Source of the DNA: an uncultured Eubacteriales bacterium
GTDB taxonomy: Bacteria > Bacillota > Clostridia > Oscillospirales > Acutalibacteraceae
Reading direction: 5' to 3'
Length of the DNA stretch: 16,079 nucleotides
NCBI GenBank assembly: GCA_934444895.1
Contig: CAKSDA010000029.1
Span: 1 to 16,079, forward strand
Shown: positions 1 to 8,700 of the stretch, piece by piece
Position numbering within the stretch: the first letter of the stretch is position 1
Layout: each line of letters starts with the position of its first letter
The notes under the pieces: generated by a model
The model's database searches: none
Told to the model about the DNA's origin: nothing
What the model saw: the letters and a program-made list of their open reading frames with translations, nothing else
Made by a program: the position numbers and the translations under genes

Positions 1-45
1 TTTAGGGCGCCCGATTATAATACCAAATTTTTACCCCCTTGTCAA
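1..45 (-). promoter_or_regulatory. Sigma-A promoter reading leftward out of the window
   Basis: On the minus strand there is a perfect TTGACA -35 box (40-45), a 17-base spacer and TATTAT as -10 box (17-22). The -10 box is preceded by TGG, which makes it an extended -10. Transcription would start near position 10 and run out of the window, so the gene it serves is not visible. Confidence 0.7.
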
Positions 46-191
46 CACCTTTTTCCTATCTTTTTTCGTTTTTTTACCCTTTTAGTGAAAATTATTATAA
101 TTTACACCTTAAAATAGTGCAAAAATGATGTTTTGAACAATTTTTAAAGTGCTAAAGATTGGTTTAGAATATATATTTCACTCAAAAGGCA

Positions 192-2420
192 TTAAGCGCG
201 TCTTAGCCTTAAAGCGTTCATTACAACAAACAGGGAGCTTAAGCTCATTGCTGCTGCTGCGATCATAGGACTTAATGTAATGCCGGCAAATGAAAATACG
301 CCTGCTGCGATTGGGATTCCTATTGAGTTATACAAAAACGCCCAGAAGAGATTCGTTTTTATATTCCTCATTATTTTGTGGCTTAGCTGCACCGAATCTA
401 TTATTGTTTTGGGGCTGCTGTTCATAAGCACAATGTCGGCAGAATCAATTGCTATATCCGTTCCGCTGCCCACGGCTATTCCGACATCCGCACTGCAAAG
501 CGCCGGAGCGTCGTTTATGCCGTCTCCGACCATTGCAACCGGGTTTTTGGCCTTAAGTTTCTGGATTTCTTTTTCCTTTTCTGTTGGCAACACTTCAGAT
601 ATTACGGAATCAAATCCTATCTTTGCTGCAACATTTTCCGCTACGGCTTTTCTGTCTCCCGTTAACATTACGGTGTTTATTTCGCGGGATTTAAGGAAAC
701 TTATAAGTTCATCGACCTTTGGCCTTACTGTATCTGCTGTAAATATTATACCTATCAGCTCTTTGTTTTTACATACATATATTGCGGTTTTTCCCTGACT
801 TTCAAGGTCATTTATATCCGACTCATCAATTGATCCGGTTATTTTTTGCTCTGACATGAACGATTTATTTCCAAGCAGGCAGTCTGTTTTACCAATAGTT
901 CCTATTATTCCTCTGCCTGAAACGACCTTGAAGTTTTCCGGTTCTTCAACACCGACATTTAACTTTGCGGCATAGTCGATTATTGCCGACGAAAGAGGAT
1001 GCTCTGACATTTTTTCAAGTGATGCTGCAACCTTAAACAGTTCTTTTTCATCTATATCTTTTGAGAGTAAAACATCGGTGACTGTAGGATGGCCTACGGT
1101 TACGGTGCCGGTTTTATCAAAAACGAATGTTTTTATATGGGAAAGGTTTTCAACGCTTTCTGCCGATTTAAACAAAATTCCTTTTTCGGCTCCCCTGCCT
1201 ATTCCAACCATAATTGCGACCGGTGTTGCGAGGCCCAGCGCGCATGGGCAGGATATAACCAAAACGGAAATTGCCATTTGAAATGCAAAAGCAAAATCCT
1301 TTCCGAGCAGGAGCCAAACAATTCCGGTTATAAGTGCTATCGAAATTACAACCGGAGTAAAGTATCCGCTTATTGTGTCTGCTATTCTGGCAGATCCGGT
1401 TTTTGTTGACGAAGCCTTTTCAACCAGTTCTATAATTTGGTCAAGTAATCTTTCTCCGCGCGTATGAGTAACTTTGAATGTAAATCCGCCGTCGAGGTTT
1501 ATGGTACCTCCTCTTACGAAATCCCCGGTTTTCACAAACACGGGTTCGCTTTCCCCCGTTAGGGCAGAGCAATCTACTGTTGATGAACCGCTTATAATTT
1601 CACCGTCAAGAGCAATGCTTTCTCCGGGTTTTACCTTTACTATATCTCCCTGTGCAACTTCCTGCGGAGGTAAACTGTATTCTTTACCGTCCTTAATCAC
1701 CGTCACCATCTCAGGAGTAAGTTCCATAAGGCCTTTAACGGCGTCACCTGTGCGGCGTTTAGATAAGAATTCCAAAAATTTGCCGAGTGTTACAAGCGTT
1801 AAAATAGTACCGGCAGATTCAAAATACAGCTGCATATGGAAATGTTTTATTATTTCATGATTATTTGTTGCGGTGCCCACTATAAGCATTACAAGTGCAT
1901 AAATTCCATAGACAATTGCTGATCCGCTTCCTATTGCTATAAGTGAATCCATATTTGGGGCAAGCGCGAATAGTTTTTTAAATCCGTTAACAAAAATTTT
2001 GTAATTTACCGCAACTATTGGAATAAGCAACACAAGTTGAATTCCCGCAAACATAACCGCATTTTCATGTCCCAAAAGGAAGGACGGCAACGGAAGGCCT
2101 ATCATTTCTCCCATTGAAATGTACATAAGAATTGCCAAAAAGCTAACCGACCACGCAAGGCGTACCTTAAATTGTTTTAACTCTTTTGATCCCTCGTCGT
2201 CTTCTTTTCCATCATACACAGCCGCTGTATATCCGCCGTTTTCCACAGCTTTAATAATGTCGTTTTGAGAAATTATTTCAGGATTATATTCAACCTCCAT
2301 TTTTTCTGTTAGAAGGTTTACCTGACATTTAAGTACTCCGCTAAGCCCGCTCACCGTTTTTTCAACAAATGCACTGCAAGCCGCGCAACTCATTTTACCG
2401 ACTCTAAAAGTTTGTTTCAT
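192..2420 (-). CDS. copA: Copper(I)-translocating P1B-type ATPase (CopA family)
   Basis: Inner-membrane pump that uses ATP to export Cu(I) from the cytoplasm. At 742 residues it has the full domain order. An N-terminal heavy-metal-binding domain carries CAAC at residues 12-15. The actuator-domain TGES motif is at 288-291, the membrane CPC metal site at 391-393, the phosphorylated aspartate D435 lies in DKTGT, the nucleotide-domain HP pair is at 474-475, and GDGIND is at 632-637. The subclass is copper rather than zinc or cadmium: TM7 carries YN (697-698) and TM8 carries MSLSS (725-729), the Cu(I) site residues of this class. Eight hydrophobic segments are visible. The ATG follows GGCGGTG at a 6-base spacing. 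It has its own promoter and is cut off from upstream rex by a strong terminator. No copZ or csoR/copY gene is adjacent, and I see no clear cop operator. Confidence 0.95.
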   Translation of the reverse strand: MKQTFRVGKMSCAACSAFVEKTVSGLSGVLKCQVNLLTEKMEVEYNPEIISQNDIIKAVENGGYTAAVYDGKEDDEGSKELKQFKVRLAWSVSFLAILMYISMGEMIGLPLPSFLLGHENAVMFAGIQLVLLIPIVAVNYKIFVNGFKKLFALAPNMDSLIAIGSGSAIVYGIYALVMLIVGTATNNHEIIKHFHMQLYFESAGTILTLVTLGKFLEFLSKRRTGDAVKGLMELTPEMVTVIKDGKEYSLPPQEVAQGDIVKVKPGESIALDGEIISGSSTVDCSALTGESEPVFVKTGDFVRGGTINLDGGFTFKVTHTRGERLLDQIIELVEKASSTKTGSARIADTISGYFTPVVISIALITGIVWLLLGKDFAFAFQMAISVLVISCPCALGLATPVAIMVGIGRGAEKGILFKSAESVENLSHIKTFVFDKTGTVTVGHPTVTDVLLSKDIDEKELFKVAASLEKMSEHPLSSAIIDYAAKLNVGVEEPENFKVVSGRGIIGTIGKTDCLLGNKSFMSEQKITGSIDESDINDLESQGKTAIYVCKNKELIGIIFTADTVRPKVDELISFLKSREINTVMLTGDRKAVAENVAAKIGFDSVISEVLPTEKEKEIQKLKAKNPVAMVGDGINDAPALCSADVGIAVGSGTDIAIDSADIVLMNSSPKTIIDSVQLSHKIMRNIKTNLFWAFLYNSIGIPIAAGVFSFAGITLSPMIAAAAMSLSSLFVVMNALRLRRA

Positions 2421-2472
2421 TTAATTCACCGCCAGACTAAAAAATGCCTTTAAATAAAGATTTTACATTAGT

Positions 2473-2500
2473 ATTATACCACTGTTTTTAATATTATCAA
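2473..2500 (-). promoter_or_regulatory. copA promoter
   Basis: Minus-strand TTGATA (2495-2500), a 16-base spacer and a perfect TATAAT (2473-2478) preceded by TGG (extended -10). The predicted start is near 2466, giving a leader of about 45 bases before the copA ATG. Further upstream, 2573-2581 and 2599-2607 form a 9-bp inverted repeat (ATTAAAGTA/TACTTTAAT, 17-base loop) of unknown role. Confidence 0.7.
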
Positions 2501-2630
2501 CCGGTTTTATATATTGTTTATTACTTTTAAAGCGAAAATTTGCACATTATTAAATCAAAAAATCCACGCAGCATTAAAGTAATTATTAAATAAAAAAATA
2601 CTTTAATTATTCAGAGTGAAAAATCAGGGT

Positions 2631-2679
2631 AAAAAATATGCACATTAAAAGCCTTTTGCTTTTAATGTGCATATTTTTT
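2631..2679 (-). terminator. rex terminator, perfect 22-bp hairpin
   Basis: Arms 2631-2652 and 2658-2679 are perfectly complementary over 22 bp around a 5-base loop (CTTTT). On the minus strand the stem ends in a T6 run. The base of the hairpin touches the rex stop codon (2678-2680), so it ends the rex transcript and insulates copA. The symmetric A/T ends mean it could work in both directions. Confidence 0.9.
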
Positions 2680-3310
2680 ACATATTTTTTATTCCGTAAG
2701 ACAGCTTAATAAGACTGTCTCCCAGATGAACATTTTCCACCGTTACATCCTTGTGATTTACGGACAAGTCACAATGCGTAAAGTTCCAGAATCCCTTAAT
2801 TCCAAAAGATATAAGCAAATTGCAAACACTCTCAGCCTCGTTTTTAGGTATACATAAAATTGCACATACGGGAGAATTTTCTCTGCAAAAATCATCCAAA
2901 TCGTCTATGTTTCGCACCGGAAGTCCTTTTATTATCTGGCCTTTAAGGGCTTCTTTTTTATCGAAAATACCTATAAGTTTAAATCCCCTGGTTTCAAATG
3001 ACATATGCGTAGCAATGGCTCTGCCTAGATTTCCCGCACCGATAAGTATTGCTCTTTTAGGCTTGTCCAGACCCAAAATTTTTTCTATTTCTCTATGCAA
3101 TTGATTTATTTGGTAGCCATAGCCCTGTTGGCCAAATCCGCCGAAACAATTAAGGTCTTGCCTTATTTGGCTCGCGGTAAGCCCCATTTTTTCAGAAAGC
3201 TCTCTGGAAGAAATACGCGATACCCCGTTATCCATAAGCTCCCCTAAAAACCTGTAATATCTGGGAAGTCGGGAAATTACCGAATTCGAGATTCCCTGTG
3301 CGTTATTCAT
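2678..3310 (-). CDS. rex: Redox-sensing transcriptional repressor Rex
   Basis: Cytoplasmic homodimeric repressor that reads the NADH/NAD+ ratio and releases DNA when NADH is high, controlling fermentative and anaerobic redox genes. Length (210 residues) is typical. The N-terminal winged helix has the family signature (RLPRYYR at 14-20, then SSRELSEKMGLTASQIRQDL at 34-53 and FGGFG at 56-60). The Rossmann domain has GAGNLG at 91-96 and an acidic D117 at the end of the next strand for NAD(H) ribose. The C-terminal segment with VHLGDSL is the domain-swapping helix of the family. The ATG follows a strong GGAGGTG. It lies 96 bases downstream of icd with no terminator between, so read-through from acn-icd is likely. 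A weak promoter candidate (TAGACT, 17 bases, TATAAT; 3330-3358) would leave a very short leader. I found no convincing Rex operator in the window. Confidence 0.95.
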   Translation of the reverse strand: MNNAQGISNSVISRLPRYYRFLGELMDNGVSRISSRELSEKMGLTASQIRQDLNCFGGFGQQGYGYQINQLHREIEKILGLDKPKRAILIGAGNLGRAIATHMSFETRGFKLIGIFDKKEALKGQIIKGLPVRNIDDLDDFCRENSPVCAILCIPKNEAESVCNLLISFGIKGFWNFTHCDLSVNHKDVTVENVHLGDSLIKLSYGIKNM

Positions 3311-3406
3311 GATACACCTCCGGAATCACATTATATGTTAGTCGAACCCATCAGTCTATATACTCGTTACGATTATATAAGGTAACTTTCTGCTTATTGT
3401 ATGAAA

Positions 3407-4621
3407 TTATATAAGCTCAACCAACCTTTTGTTTATTTCTTTTAAGAATGTTTCGGTATCAACCACTCTCTTGTTTTCAAGTGTTGATACATTTGCCAAA
3501 TCCCCTGTCATGACGCCGTCTTCAATGGTATCCAAAGTTGCTTTTTCAAGCATATCGGCAAAGTGGCAAAGATCGTCAGTACCGTCGAGTTCTCCCCTCT
3601 TGCGAAGCGCTCCCGTCCAAGCAAACAAGGTGGCAACACTGTTGGTTGAGGTTGATTCGCCCTTAAGATATTTGTAATAATGCCTTTGCACCGTTCCGTG
3701 CGCAGCTTCATATTCGTAAACTCCCTTAGGAGAAACAAGTACCGAGGTCATCATAGCGAGACTTCCATATGCAGTTGCAATCATATCGGACATAACATCA
3801 CCGTCGTAATTTTTGCAAGCCCAAATATATCCGCCTTCCGACCTTATAACACGGGCAACAGCGTCATCAATGAGAGTATAAAAATACTCAATGCCGGCTT
3901 TTTCGAATTTTTCTTTATATTCACTGTCAAAAACTTCTCTGAAAATATCTTTAAAACGATGATCGTACTGTTTTGATATTGTATCCTTGGACGCAAACCA
4001 AATATCTTTTTTAACATCAAGCGCGAAATTAAAGCAGCATCTTGCAAAGCTTCTTATGGAATCATCAATATTGTGAATTCCCTGAATAATTCCGGCTGAA
4101 TCCTTAAATGTATGAATAAGTTTTCTTTCTTCGTGACCGTTAGCGTCTGTGCATACCAGTTCGCATTTTGAACCTGCCGGAACCCGCATCTCGGTATTTT
4201 TATATATATCGCCGTAGGCATGACGAGCAATTGTTATCGGCTTGGTCCATGTAGGAATGTAGGGGGTAATACCCTTTACTAAAATAGGAGTCCTGAAAAC
4301 GGTTCCGTCAAGAATTGCTCTTATGGTTCCGTTCGGAGATTTCCACATTTCCTTTAAATTGTATTCCTTTACGCGGTCGGCATTAGGGGTTATGGTTGCA
4401 CATTTTACCGCAACACCGTATTTTTTTGTTGCCATTGCGGAATCGATTGTGACCTGATCGTCGGTTTCATTTCTGTGTTCAAGTCCTAAATCATAGTACT
4501 CCGTATTAAGCTCAATGTATGGCTCTAAAAGAATATCCTTAATCATTTTCCAGATAACTCTGGTCATTTCATCTCCGTCCATCTCAACGAGCGGCGTTTT
4601 CATTTTTATTTTTTCAGACAT
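3407..4621 (-). CDS. icd: NADP-dependent isocitrate dehydrogenase, eukaryotic-type (type II homodimer)
   Basis: Oxidatively decarboxylates isocitrate to 2-oxoglutarate with NADP+, supplying glutamate and NADPH. The protein aligns by eye with human IDH1-type enzymes at an offset of one residue: S95, N97, R101, R110 and R133 correspond to IDH1 S94, N96, R100, R109 and the R132 hot spot, and Y140 to the catalytic Y139. Later segments include the IWACKNYDGDV metal/substrate motif and the AAHGTVQRHY NADP segment. I chose the ATG at 4621 (404 residues, MSEKIKMKTP). The longer reading begins at a GTG at 4630 whose G is part of the GGAG ribosome binding site, while GGAG sits 8 bases before the ATG. 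It follows aconitase after 162 bases with no terminator, consistent with the consecutive pathway steps. Confidence 0.95.
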   Translation of the reverse strand: MSEKIKMKTPLVEMDGDEMTRVIWKMIKDILLEPYIELNTEYYDLGLEHRNETDDQVTIDSAMATKKYGVAVKCATITPNADRVKEYNLKEMWKSPNGTIRAILDGTVFRTPILVKGITPYIPTWTKPITIARHAYGDIYKNTEMRVPAGSKCELVCTDANGHEERKLIHTFKDSAGIIQGIHNIDDSIRSFARCCFNFALDVKKDIWFASKDTISKQYDHRFKDIFREVFDSEYKEKFEKAGIEYFYTLIDDAVARVIRSEGGYIWACKNYDGDVMSDMIATAYGSLAMMTSVLVSPKGVYEYEAAHGTVQRHYYKYLKGESTSTNSVATLFAWTGALRKRGELDGTDDLCHFADMLEKATLDTIEDGVMTGDLANVSTLENKRVVDTETFLKEINKRLVELI

Positions 4622-4667
4622 GTTTTTCACTCCAGTTTATATGAATTACTACTTAAACTTAATTGGC

Positions 4668-4799
4668 TTTATTTAAATTTTTAACTTTATTCAAATTGTA
4701 ATATTAAATTACCAATTTATTTAAATTTCTGCTATATTCAGCCCTATTCTTAATTTATACCTATTCAAATTTATGATTTATTTTTATTTGAATTTCTGC
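4668..4799. repeat. Degenerate AT-rich repeats in the acn-icd gap
   Basis: A core close to TTTATTYRAATTT (plus-strand reading) recurs five times, beginning at about 4668, 4686, 4716, 4760 and 4783. The copies at 4716-4732 and 4783-4799 match over 17 bases with one mismatch. The last copy contains the final codons and the stop of aconitase. Spacing is irregular (18, 30, 44 and 23 bases). No promoter or terminator is convincing in this gap. Confidence 0.55.
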
Positions 4800-6721
4800 G
4801 CCGTATAGCGAAGCAACCCGCCGTCGAGTAAGATTTCTGCGGAGCGCTCGGACAAGGCGGCTTTTAATGTATACTTCTCGCCCTTTGTTTTGTTAACTAA
4901 AGTAATATCTTTTGAATTTTCAATTTCTTCCTTAATACAGGGAAGTTCCAGTTCATCAAACTGGTCTATCCTATCATAATCCGAACTGTTATAGAATGTA
5001 AGCGGAACAATTCCGGCATTTACAAGGTTTGCAACATGTATTCTTGCGAAGCTTTTGGCTATTACTGCCTTTATTCCGAGATAAAGCGGTACAAGAGCTG
5101 CATGTTCTCTTGAAGAACCCTGTCCGTAATTTTCTCCGCCGATTATTATTCCTTTACCTTCTTTTTTGCAATTTTCAGGGAACTTTTCGTCACATCTTAC
5201 AAAGCAAAAATTTGAAAGATATGGAATATTTGAACGATACGGGAGAATTTTTGCCCCTGCCGGCATAATATGATCGGTTGTAATATTGTCACCAACCTTT
5301 AAAATTGCCTTGGCGCAAATGCTGCCGTTCAAGGGTTCGGTCTTGGGGAAAGGCTTGATGTTAGGTCCTCTCAGTATTTCAACCTTGTCTGCCTCATCAA
5401 CCGGTGCCGGAGGATCAATTGAATTATCGTTAACAACAAAAGTTTGAGGCATTTTAATGCCGCTTAGATCGCAATTCAAGGTGGTAGGGTCCGTAAGAAC
5501 ACCGGTGAGTGCAGAAGCGGCGGCAGTTTCCGGACTTACCAAAAATACGCCTGCGTCTGCGGTGCCTGATCTTCCCTCAAAATTTCTGTTAAATGTGCGA
5601 AGTGAAATTCCGGCAGAATTCGGAGATTGTCCCATTCCTATGCACGGTCCGCAGGCACATTCAAGTATTCTGACGCCGGCCGCAATCAACTTAGCAAGCG
5701 CTCCGCACTGCGAAAGCATATATAAAACCTGTTTTGAACCCGGGGCTATACCTACGCTTACATTCGGATTTACCGTCTTGCCGTCAAGAATTTCTGCAAC
5801 CTTAAGCATATCAAAAAGTGAAGAATTTGTGCAGCTTCCGATTAAAACCTGGTCGATTTTCATTTCGCCGATTTCTTTTACTTTTTTTACATTATCAGGT
5901 GAATGTGGCATTGCGGCCATGGGTTCCAAAGAAGAAAGGTCAATGGAAATTTCTTTATCGTAAACTGCATCCGGGTCACTCGAAAGGGGTATGTAATCCT
6001 CTTCTCTTCCCTGAGCCTTTAAAAATTTTCTTGTAGTTTCATCCGACGGGAATATTGATGTTGATGCCCCGAGTTCGGCGCCCATATTGGTAATGGTTGC
6101 CCTTTCAGGGACCGAAAGGGTTTTTACGCCTTCGCCCGCATATTCAACTATATATCCGACTCCACCTTTAACAGAAAGGATTCTTAAAACTTCCAGAATT
6201 ATGTCTTTCGCGGATACAAACGGTTTTAATTTTCCGGTAAGGTTTACTCTCAACATTTTAGGAGTGGGAATATAGTAGGCTCCACCGCCCATGGCAACGG
6301 CGACATCCATACCGCCCGCGCCCATGGCAAGCATTCCGATTCCTCCGCAAGTGGGGGTGTGCGAATCGGACCCTATAAGGGTTTTGCCCGGTTTTGAAAA
6401 TCTTTCTAAATGTATTTGGTGACAAATACCGTTACCCGGATGAGAATAGTATATTCCATGCTTTTTGCATATTGACTGAATGAATCTGTGGTCATCAGCA
6501 TTTTCAAATCCGGTCTGTAATGTGTTGTGATCTATATATGCAACAGATTTTTCGGTTTTAACGCGGTCAACACCCATTGCCTCAAATTCCAAATACGCCA
6601 TTGTGCCGGTAGCATCCTGAGTCAGCGTCTGATCTATTTTAATACCTATATCGCTGCCAACCTGCATTTTACCGTCAACTATGTGCTTAGAAAGTATTTT
6701 TTGTGCTATTGTCATTCCCAT
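4784..6721 (-). CDS. acn: Aconitate hydratase (aconitase)
   Basis: Interconverts citrate and isocitrate through cis-aconitate using a [4Fe-4S] cluster. It feeds isocitrate to the adjacent ICDH for 2-oxoglutarate synthesis. The 645-residue length is the compact aconitase form seen in clostridia. Cluster ligands are C297 (in GSCTNSS) and C357 and C360 (in CACGPC). Substrate and active-site segments include GSDSHTPTCGG (117-127). The C-terminal swivel domain has NYGQGSSREHAAL (531-543). I chose the ATG at 6721 because GGGAGG lies 7 bases upstream. The longer frame starts at a TTG at 6745 whose codons contain that ribosome binding site. Downstream of it lies icd, and upstream is the aspS terminator, so acn should start its own transcript, although its promoter in the repeat-filled leader is not clear. 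Confidence 0.95.
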   Translation of the reverse strand: MGMTIAQKILSKHIVDGKMQVGSDIGIKIDQTLTQDATGTMAYLEFEAMGVDRVKTEKSVAYIDHNTLQTGFENADDHRFIQSICKKHGIYYSHPGNGICHQIHLERFSKPGKTLIGSDSHTPTCGGIGMLAMGAGGMDVAVAMGGGAYYIPTPKMLRVNLTGKLKPFVSAKDIILEVLRILSVKGGVGYIVEYAGEGVKTLSVPERATITNMGAELGASTSIFPSDETTRKFLKAQGREEDYIPLSSDPDAVYDKEISIDLSSLEPMAAMPHSPDNVKKVKEIGEMKIDQVLIGSCTNSSLFDMLKVAEILDGKTVNPNVSVGIAPGSKQVLYMLSQCGALAKLIAAGVRILECACGPCIGMGQSPNSAGISLRTFNRNFEGRSGTADAGVFLVSPETAAASALTGVLTDPTTLNCDLSGIKMPQTFVVNDNSIDPPAPVDEADKVEILRGPNIKPFPKTEPLNGSICAKAILKVGDNITTDHIMPAGAKILPYRSNIPYLSNFCFVRCDEKFPENCKKEGKGIIIGGENYGQGSSREHAALVPLYLGIKAVIAKSFARIHVANLVNAGIVPLTFYNSSDYDRIDQFDELELPCIKEEIENSKDITLVNKTKGEKYTLKAALSERSAEILLDGGLLRYTAQKFK

Positions 6722-6747
6722 TGCGTTTCCTCCCAGACTGTCCAAAA

Positions 6748-6797
6748 CTAAAATATGTTATAAATTAAAATATGTTGTAAACTAAAATAAAGTATTA
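6748..6797. repeat. Imperfect 17-bp tandem repeat in the acn leader
   Basis: Two adjacent 17-base units, 6748-6764 and 6765-6781, differ at only two positions. The core is TAAAATATGTTRTAAA on the plus strand. A partial third copy (CTAAAATAA) runs into the aspS terminator hairpin. The array lies directly upstream of the acn ribosome binding site, so it is part of the leader or promoter region. Confidence 0.65.
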
Positions 6798-6819
6798 CCA
6801 TACAATATAATACTTTATT
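6786..6819 (-). terminator. aspS terminator (AT-rich hairpin)
   Basis: Arms 6786-6797 (AATAAAGTATTA) and 6808-6819 are perfectly complementary over 12 bp with a 10-base loop, beginning three bases after the aspS stop. On the minus strand the stem runs into TATTTTAG, a weak T-rich tail. The stem is almost all A-T, so termination may be partial. Confidence 0.6.
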
Positions 6820-6822
6820 ATA

Positions 6823-8616
6823 CTATTTTTCTTCGGATGATTTTACTGATATATTAAGCTCTTTAAGCTGTATATCATCAACCTCTGCAGGTGCTCCGCT
6901 CATAAGCTCGCTTGCGTTTGCAACCTTAGGAAATGCTATAACATCTCTTACGCTTTCGCTGTTACTCATAAGCATAACAAGCCTGTCAAGTCCGATTCCC
7001 ATACCTCCGTGCGGAGGAGCGCCGTACCTGAATGCGTTTGTAAGAAATCCGAACTTTTCAGCCGCCTCTTCATCCGAAAGGCCTAGAGCAGAAAACATTT
7101 TTTTCTGAAGCGCAGGATCTGTAATTCTTATAGATCCGCTTGAAAGTTCAACACCGTTAAGCACCAAATCATAAGCCTTTGCAAAAACCTTTTGTGGATC
7201 GGAATCAAGAAACTTAATACATTCATCCATAGGTGCTGTAAAAGGATGGTGCATTGCAACATAGCATTTTTGATCCTCGTCATATTCAAAAAACGGGAAT
7301 TCGGTTATCCAAAGGAAATTATATGTATTCGGAATAATATTCATTTTTTCCGCCATTTGAAGCCTTAAAGCGCCGAGTACACTCAGTGCCACGCTTTTTT
7401 TATCGGCTACAAAAATTGCAACATCGCCCTTTTCAATCTGCATTTTCTCATATATTTCTTTGAGCTTTTCTTCGCTTAAAAATTTTGCAAACGAGCATGT
7501 CGGAGCTTCCGCTTCTTCGGAATATCTTACAAAGGCAAGGCCCTTGGCTCCTATTCCCCTGGCGGCCTCTGTTAACTTATCAATCTCCTTGCGGGTGAAT
7601 GTTTTAGCTCCGCCCTTTGCGGTGATTCCCCTGACCGTTCCACCGTTTTTTACTGTATCTGAAAATACGGAAAATCCGCAATCTGTTACAATCTCGGTAA
7701 GATCCTTTATTTTCATTTCGAAACGGGTATCCGGTTTATCCGAACCGTAATTTTCCATTGCATATGTATATGTCATTCTTGTAATAGGTGTGGAAATATC
7801 AACATTAAGCACATTTTTAAAAAGATATTTAATATACTTTTCCCCTGTTGAAAGCACATCTTCCATATCAACAAAAGACATTTCAAGGTCAATCTGAGTA
7901 AATTCAGGCTGACGGTCTGCTCTTAAATCTTCATCGCGATAGCACCTTGCAATCTGCATGTATCTGTCAAACCCGGAAAGCATTAAAAGCTGCTTATACA
8001 TTTGCGGGGACTGCGGAAGTGCATAAAAGCTTCCCTTGTGTATTCTTGAAGGCACAAGATAGTCTCTTGCTCCTTCCGGTGTTGATTTTATAAGGGTAGG
8101 GGTTTCTATTTCAATAAAGCCCTCACCGTCAAAAAAGTCCCTTGTGGCCTTTGTAACCTTGTGACGCAGCATAATATTTTTTTGAAGAGCGGGGCGCCTT
8201 AAATCCATATATCTGTATTTAAGCCTTAAATCTTCCTTTACCGAAATATCGTCCAGAATTTCAAACGGAGGAGTTTCTGCCTTGCCCAATATTCTGAGAT
8301 CCGACACCAGAATTTCCACTTCACCGGTAGGAATATCTGTGTTGACCGAAGCTCTTTCGCGGACTATGCCCTTTGCCATTAAAACAAACTCGCTTCTTAC
8401 AGAAAAAGCTTTATTAAAAACCTCACGGTTAGTTGTGTCATCAAAGGTAAGCTGCACAACTCCGCTCCGATCGCGTAAATCAATAAAAATAAGCTGGCCC
8501 AAATCTCTTTGACGGGCAGCCCAACCGGCAACAACAACCTCTCTTGAAATATCACTCTTTTTAAATGTTCCGCAGTAATCGGTTCTGGAAAGTCCAACCA
8601 TTGTATCAAGTTCCAT
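6823..8616 (-). CDS. aspS: Aspartyl-tRNA synthetase, bacterial type
   Basis: Class II aminoacyl-tRNA synthetase that charges tRNA-Asp in the cytoplasm. With the chosen start it is 597 residues. The OB-fold anticodon-binding domain is at about 21-115. Motif 1 lies around 168-190 and QSPQ at 202-205. Motif 2 has YRDED at 226-230 followed by RADRQPEFTQID, and motif 3 has GIGLDR at 541-546. The bacterial GAD insertion lies at about 298-425. Residue 39 in RQRDLG is Leu, as in discriminating enzymes such as E. coli (His in several non-discriminating ones), but one residue does not settle specificity for tRNA-Asn. An in-frame ATG at 8625 also exists, but AGGA is only two bases before it. The ATG at 8616 has a better spacing (about 9-11 bases). 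It is separated from mgsA by a 210-base AT-rich gap. Confidence 0.95.
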   Translation of the reverse strand: MELDTMVGLSRTDYCGTFKKSDISREVVVAGWAARQRDLGQLIFIDLRDRSGVVQLTFDDTTNREVFNKAFSVRSEFVLMAKGIVRERASVNTDIPTGEVEILVSDLRILGKAETPPFEILDDISVKEDLRLKYRYMDLRRPALQKNIMLRHKVTKATRDFFDGEGFIEIETPTLIKSTPEGARDYLVPSRIHKGSFYALPQSPQMYKQLLMLSGFDRYMQIARCYRDEDLRADRQPEFTQIDLEMSFVDMEDVLSTGEKYIKYLFKNVLNVDISTPITRMTYTYAMENYGSDKPDTRFEMKIKDLTEIVTDCGFSVFSDTVKNGGTVRGITAKGGAKTFTRKEIDKLTEAARGIGAKGLAFVRYSEEAEAPTCSFAKFLSEEKLKEIYEKMQIEKGDVAIFVADKKSVALSVLGALRLQMAEKMNIIPNTYNFLWITEFPFFEYDEDQKCYVAMHHPFTAPMDECIKFLDSDPQKVFAKAYDLVLNGVELSSGSIRITDPALQKKMFSALGLSDEEAAEKFGFLTNAFRYGAPPHGGMGIGLDRLVMLMSNSESVRDVIAFPKVANASELMSGAPAEVDDIQLKELNISVKSSEEK

Positions 8617-8700
8617 AAATTTCATCTTCCTATACTAATTGATTAACGCTTTGCCTCTTTGTTTTTCAAATTGATTTTTAGATTGATTTGAAAATTTTCT

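Noticed and set aside
192..225. Terminator after copA from the AAGGC/GCCTT pairing at its 3' end
   Set aside because: Only five pairs, overlapping the stop codon, with a tail of few T residues; too weak to call.
280..798. Plus-strand open frame of 172 codons within copA
   Set aside because: It lies entirely opposite a full-motif copper ATPase and has no recognisable features or ribosome binding site.
3311..3406. Rex autoregulatory operator upstream of rex
   Set aside because: No TTGT(T/G)AA-type inverted repeat is present; only AT-rich sequence and two weak -10-like motifs.
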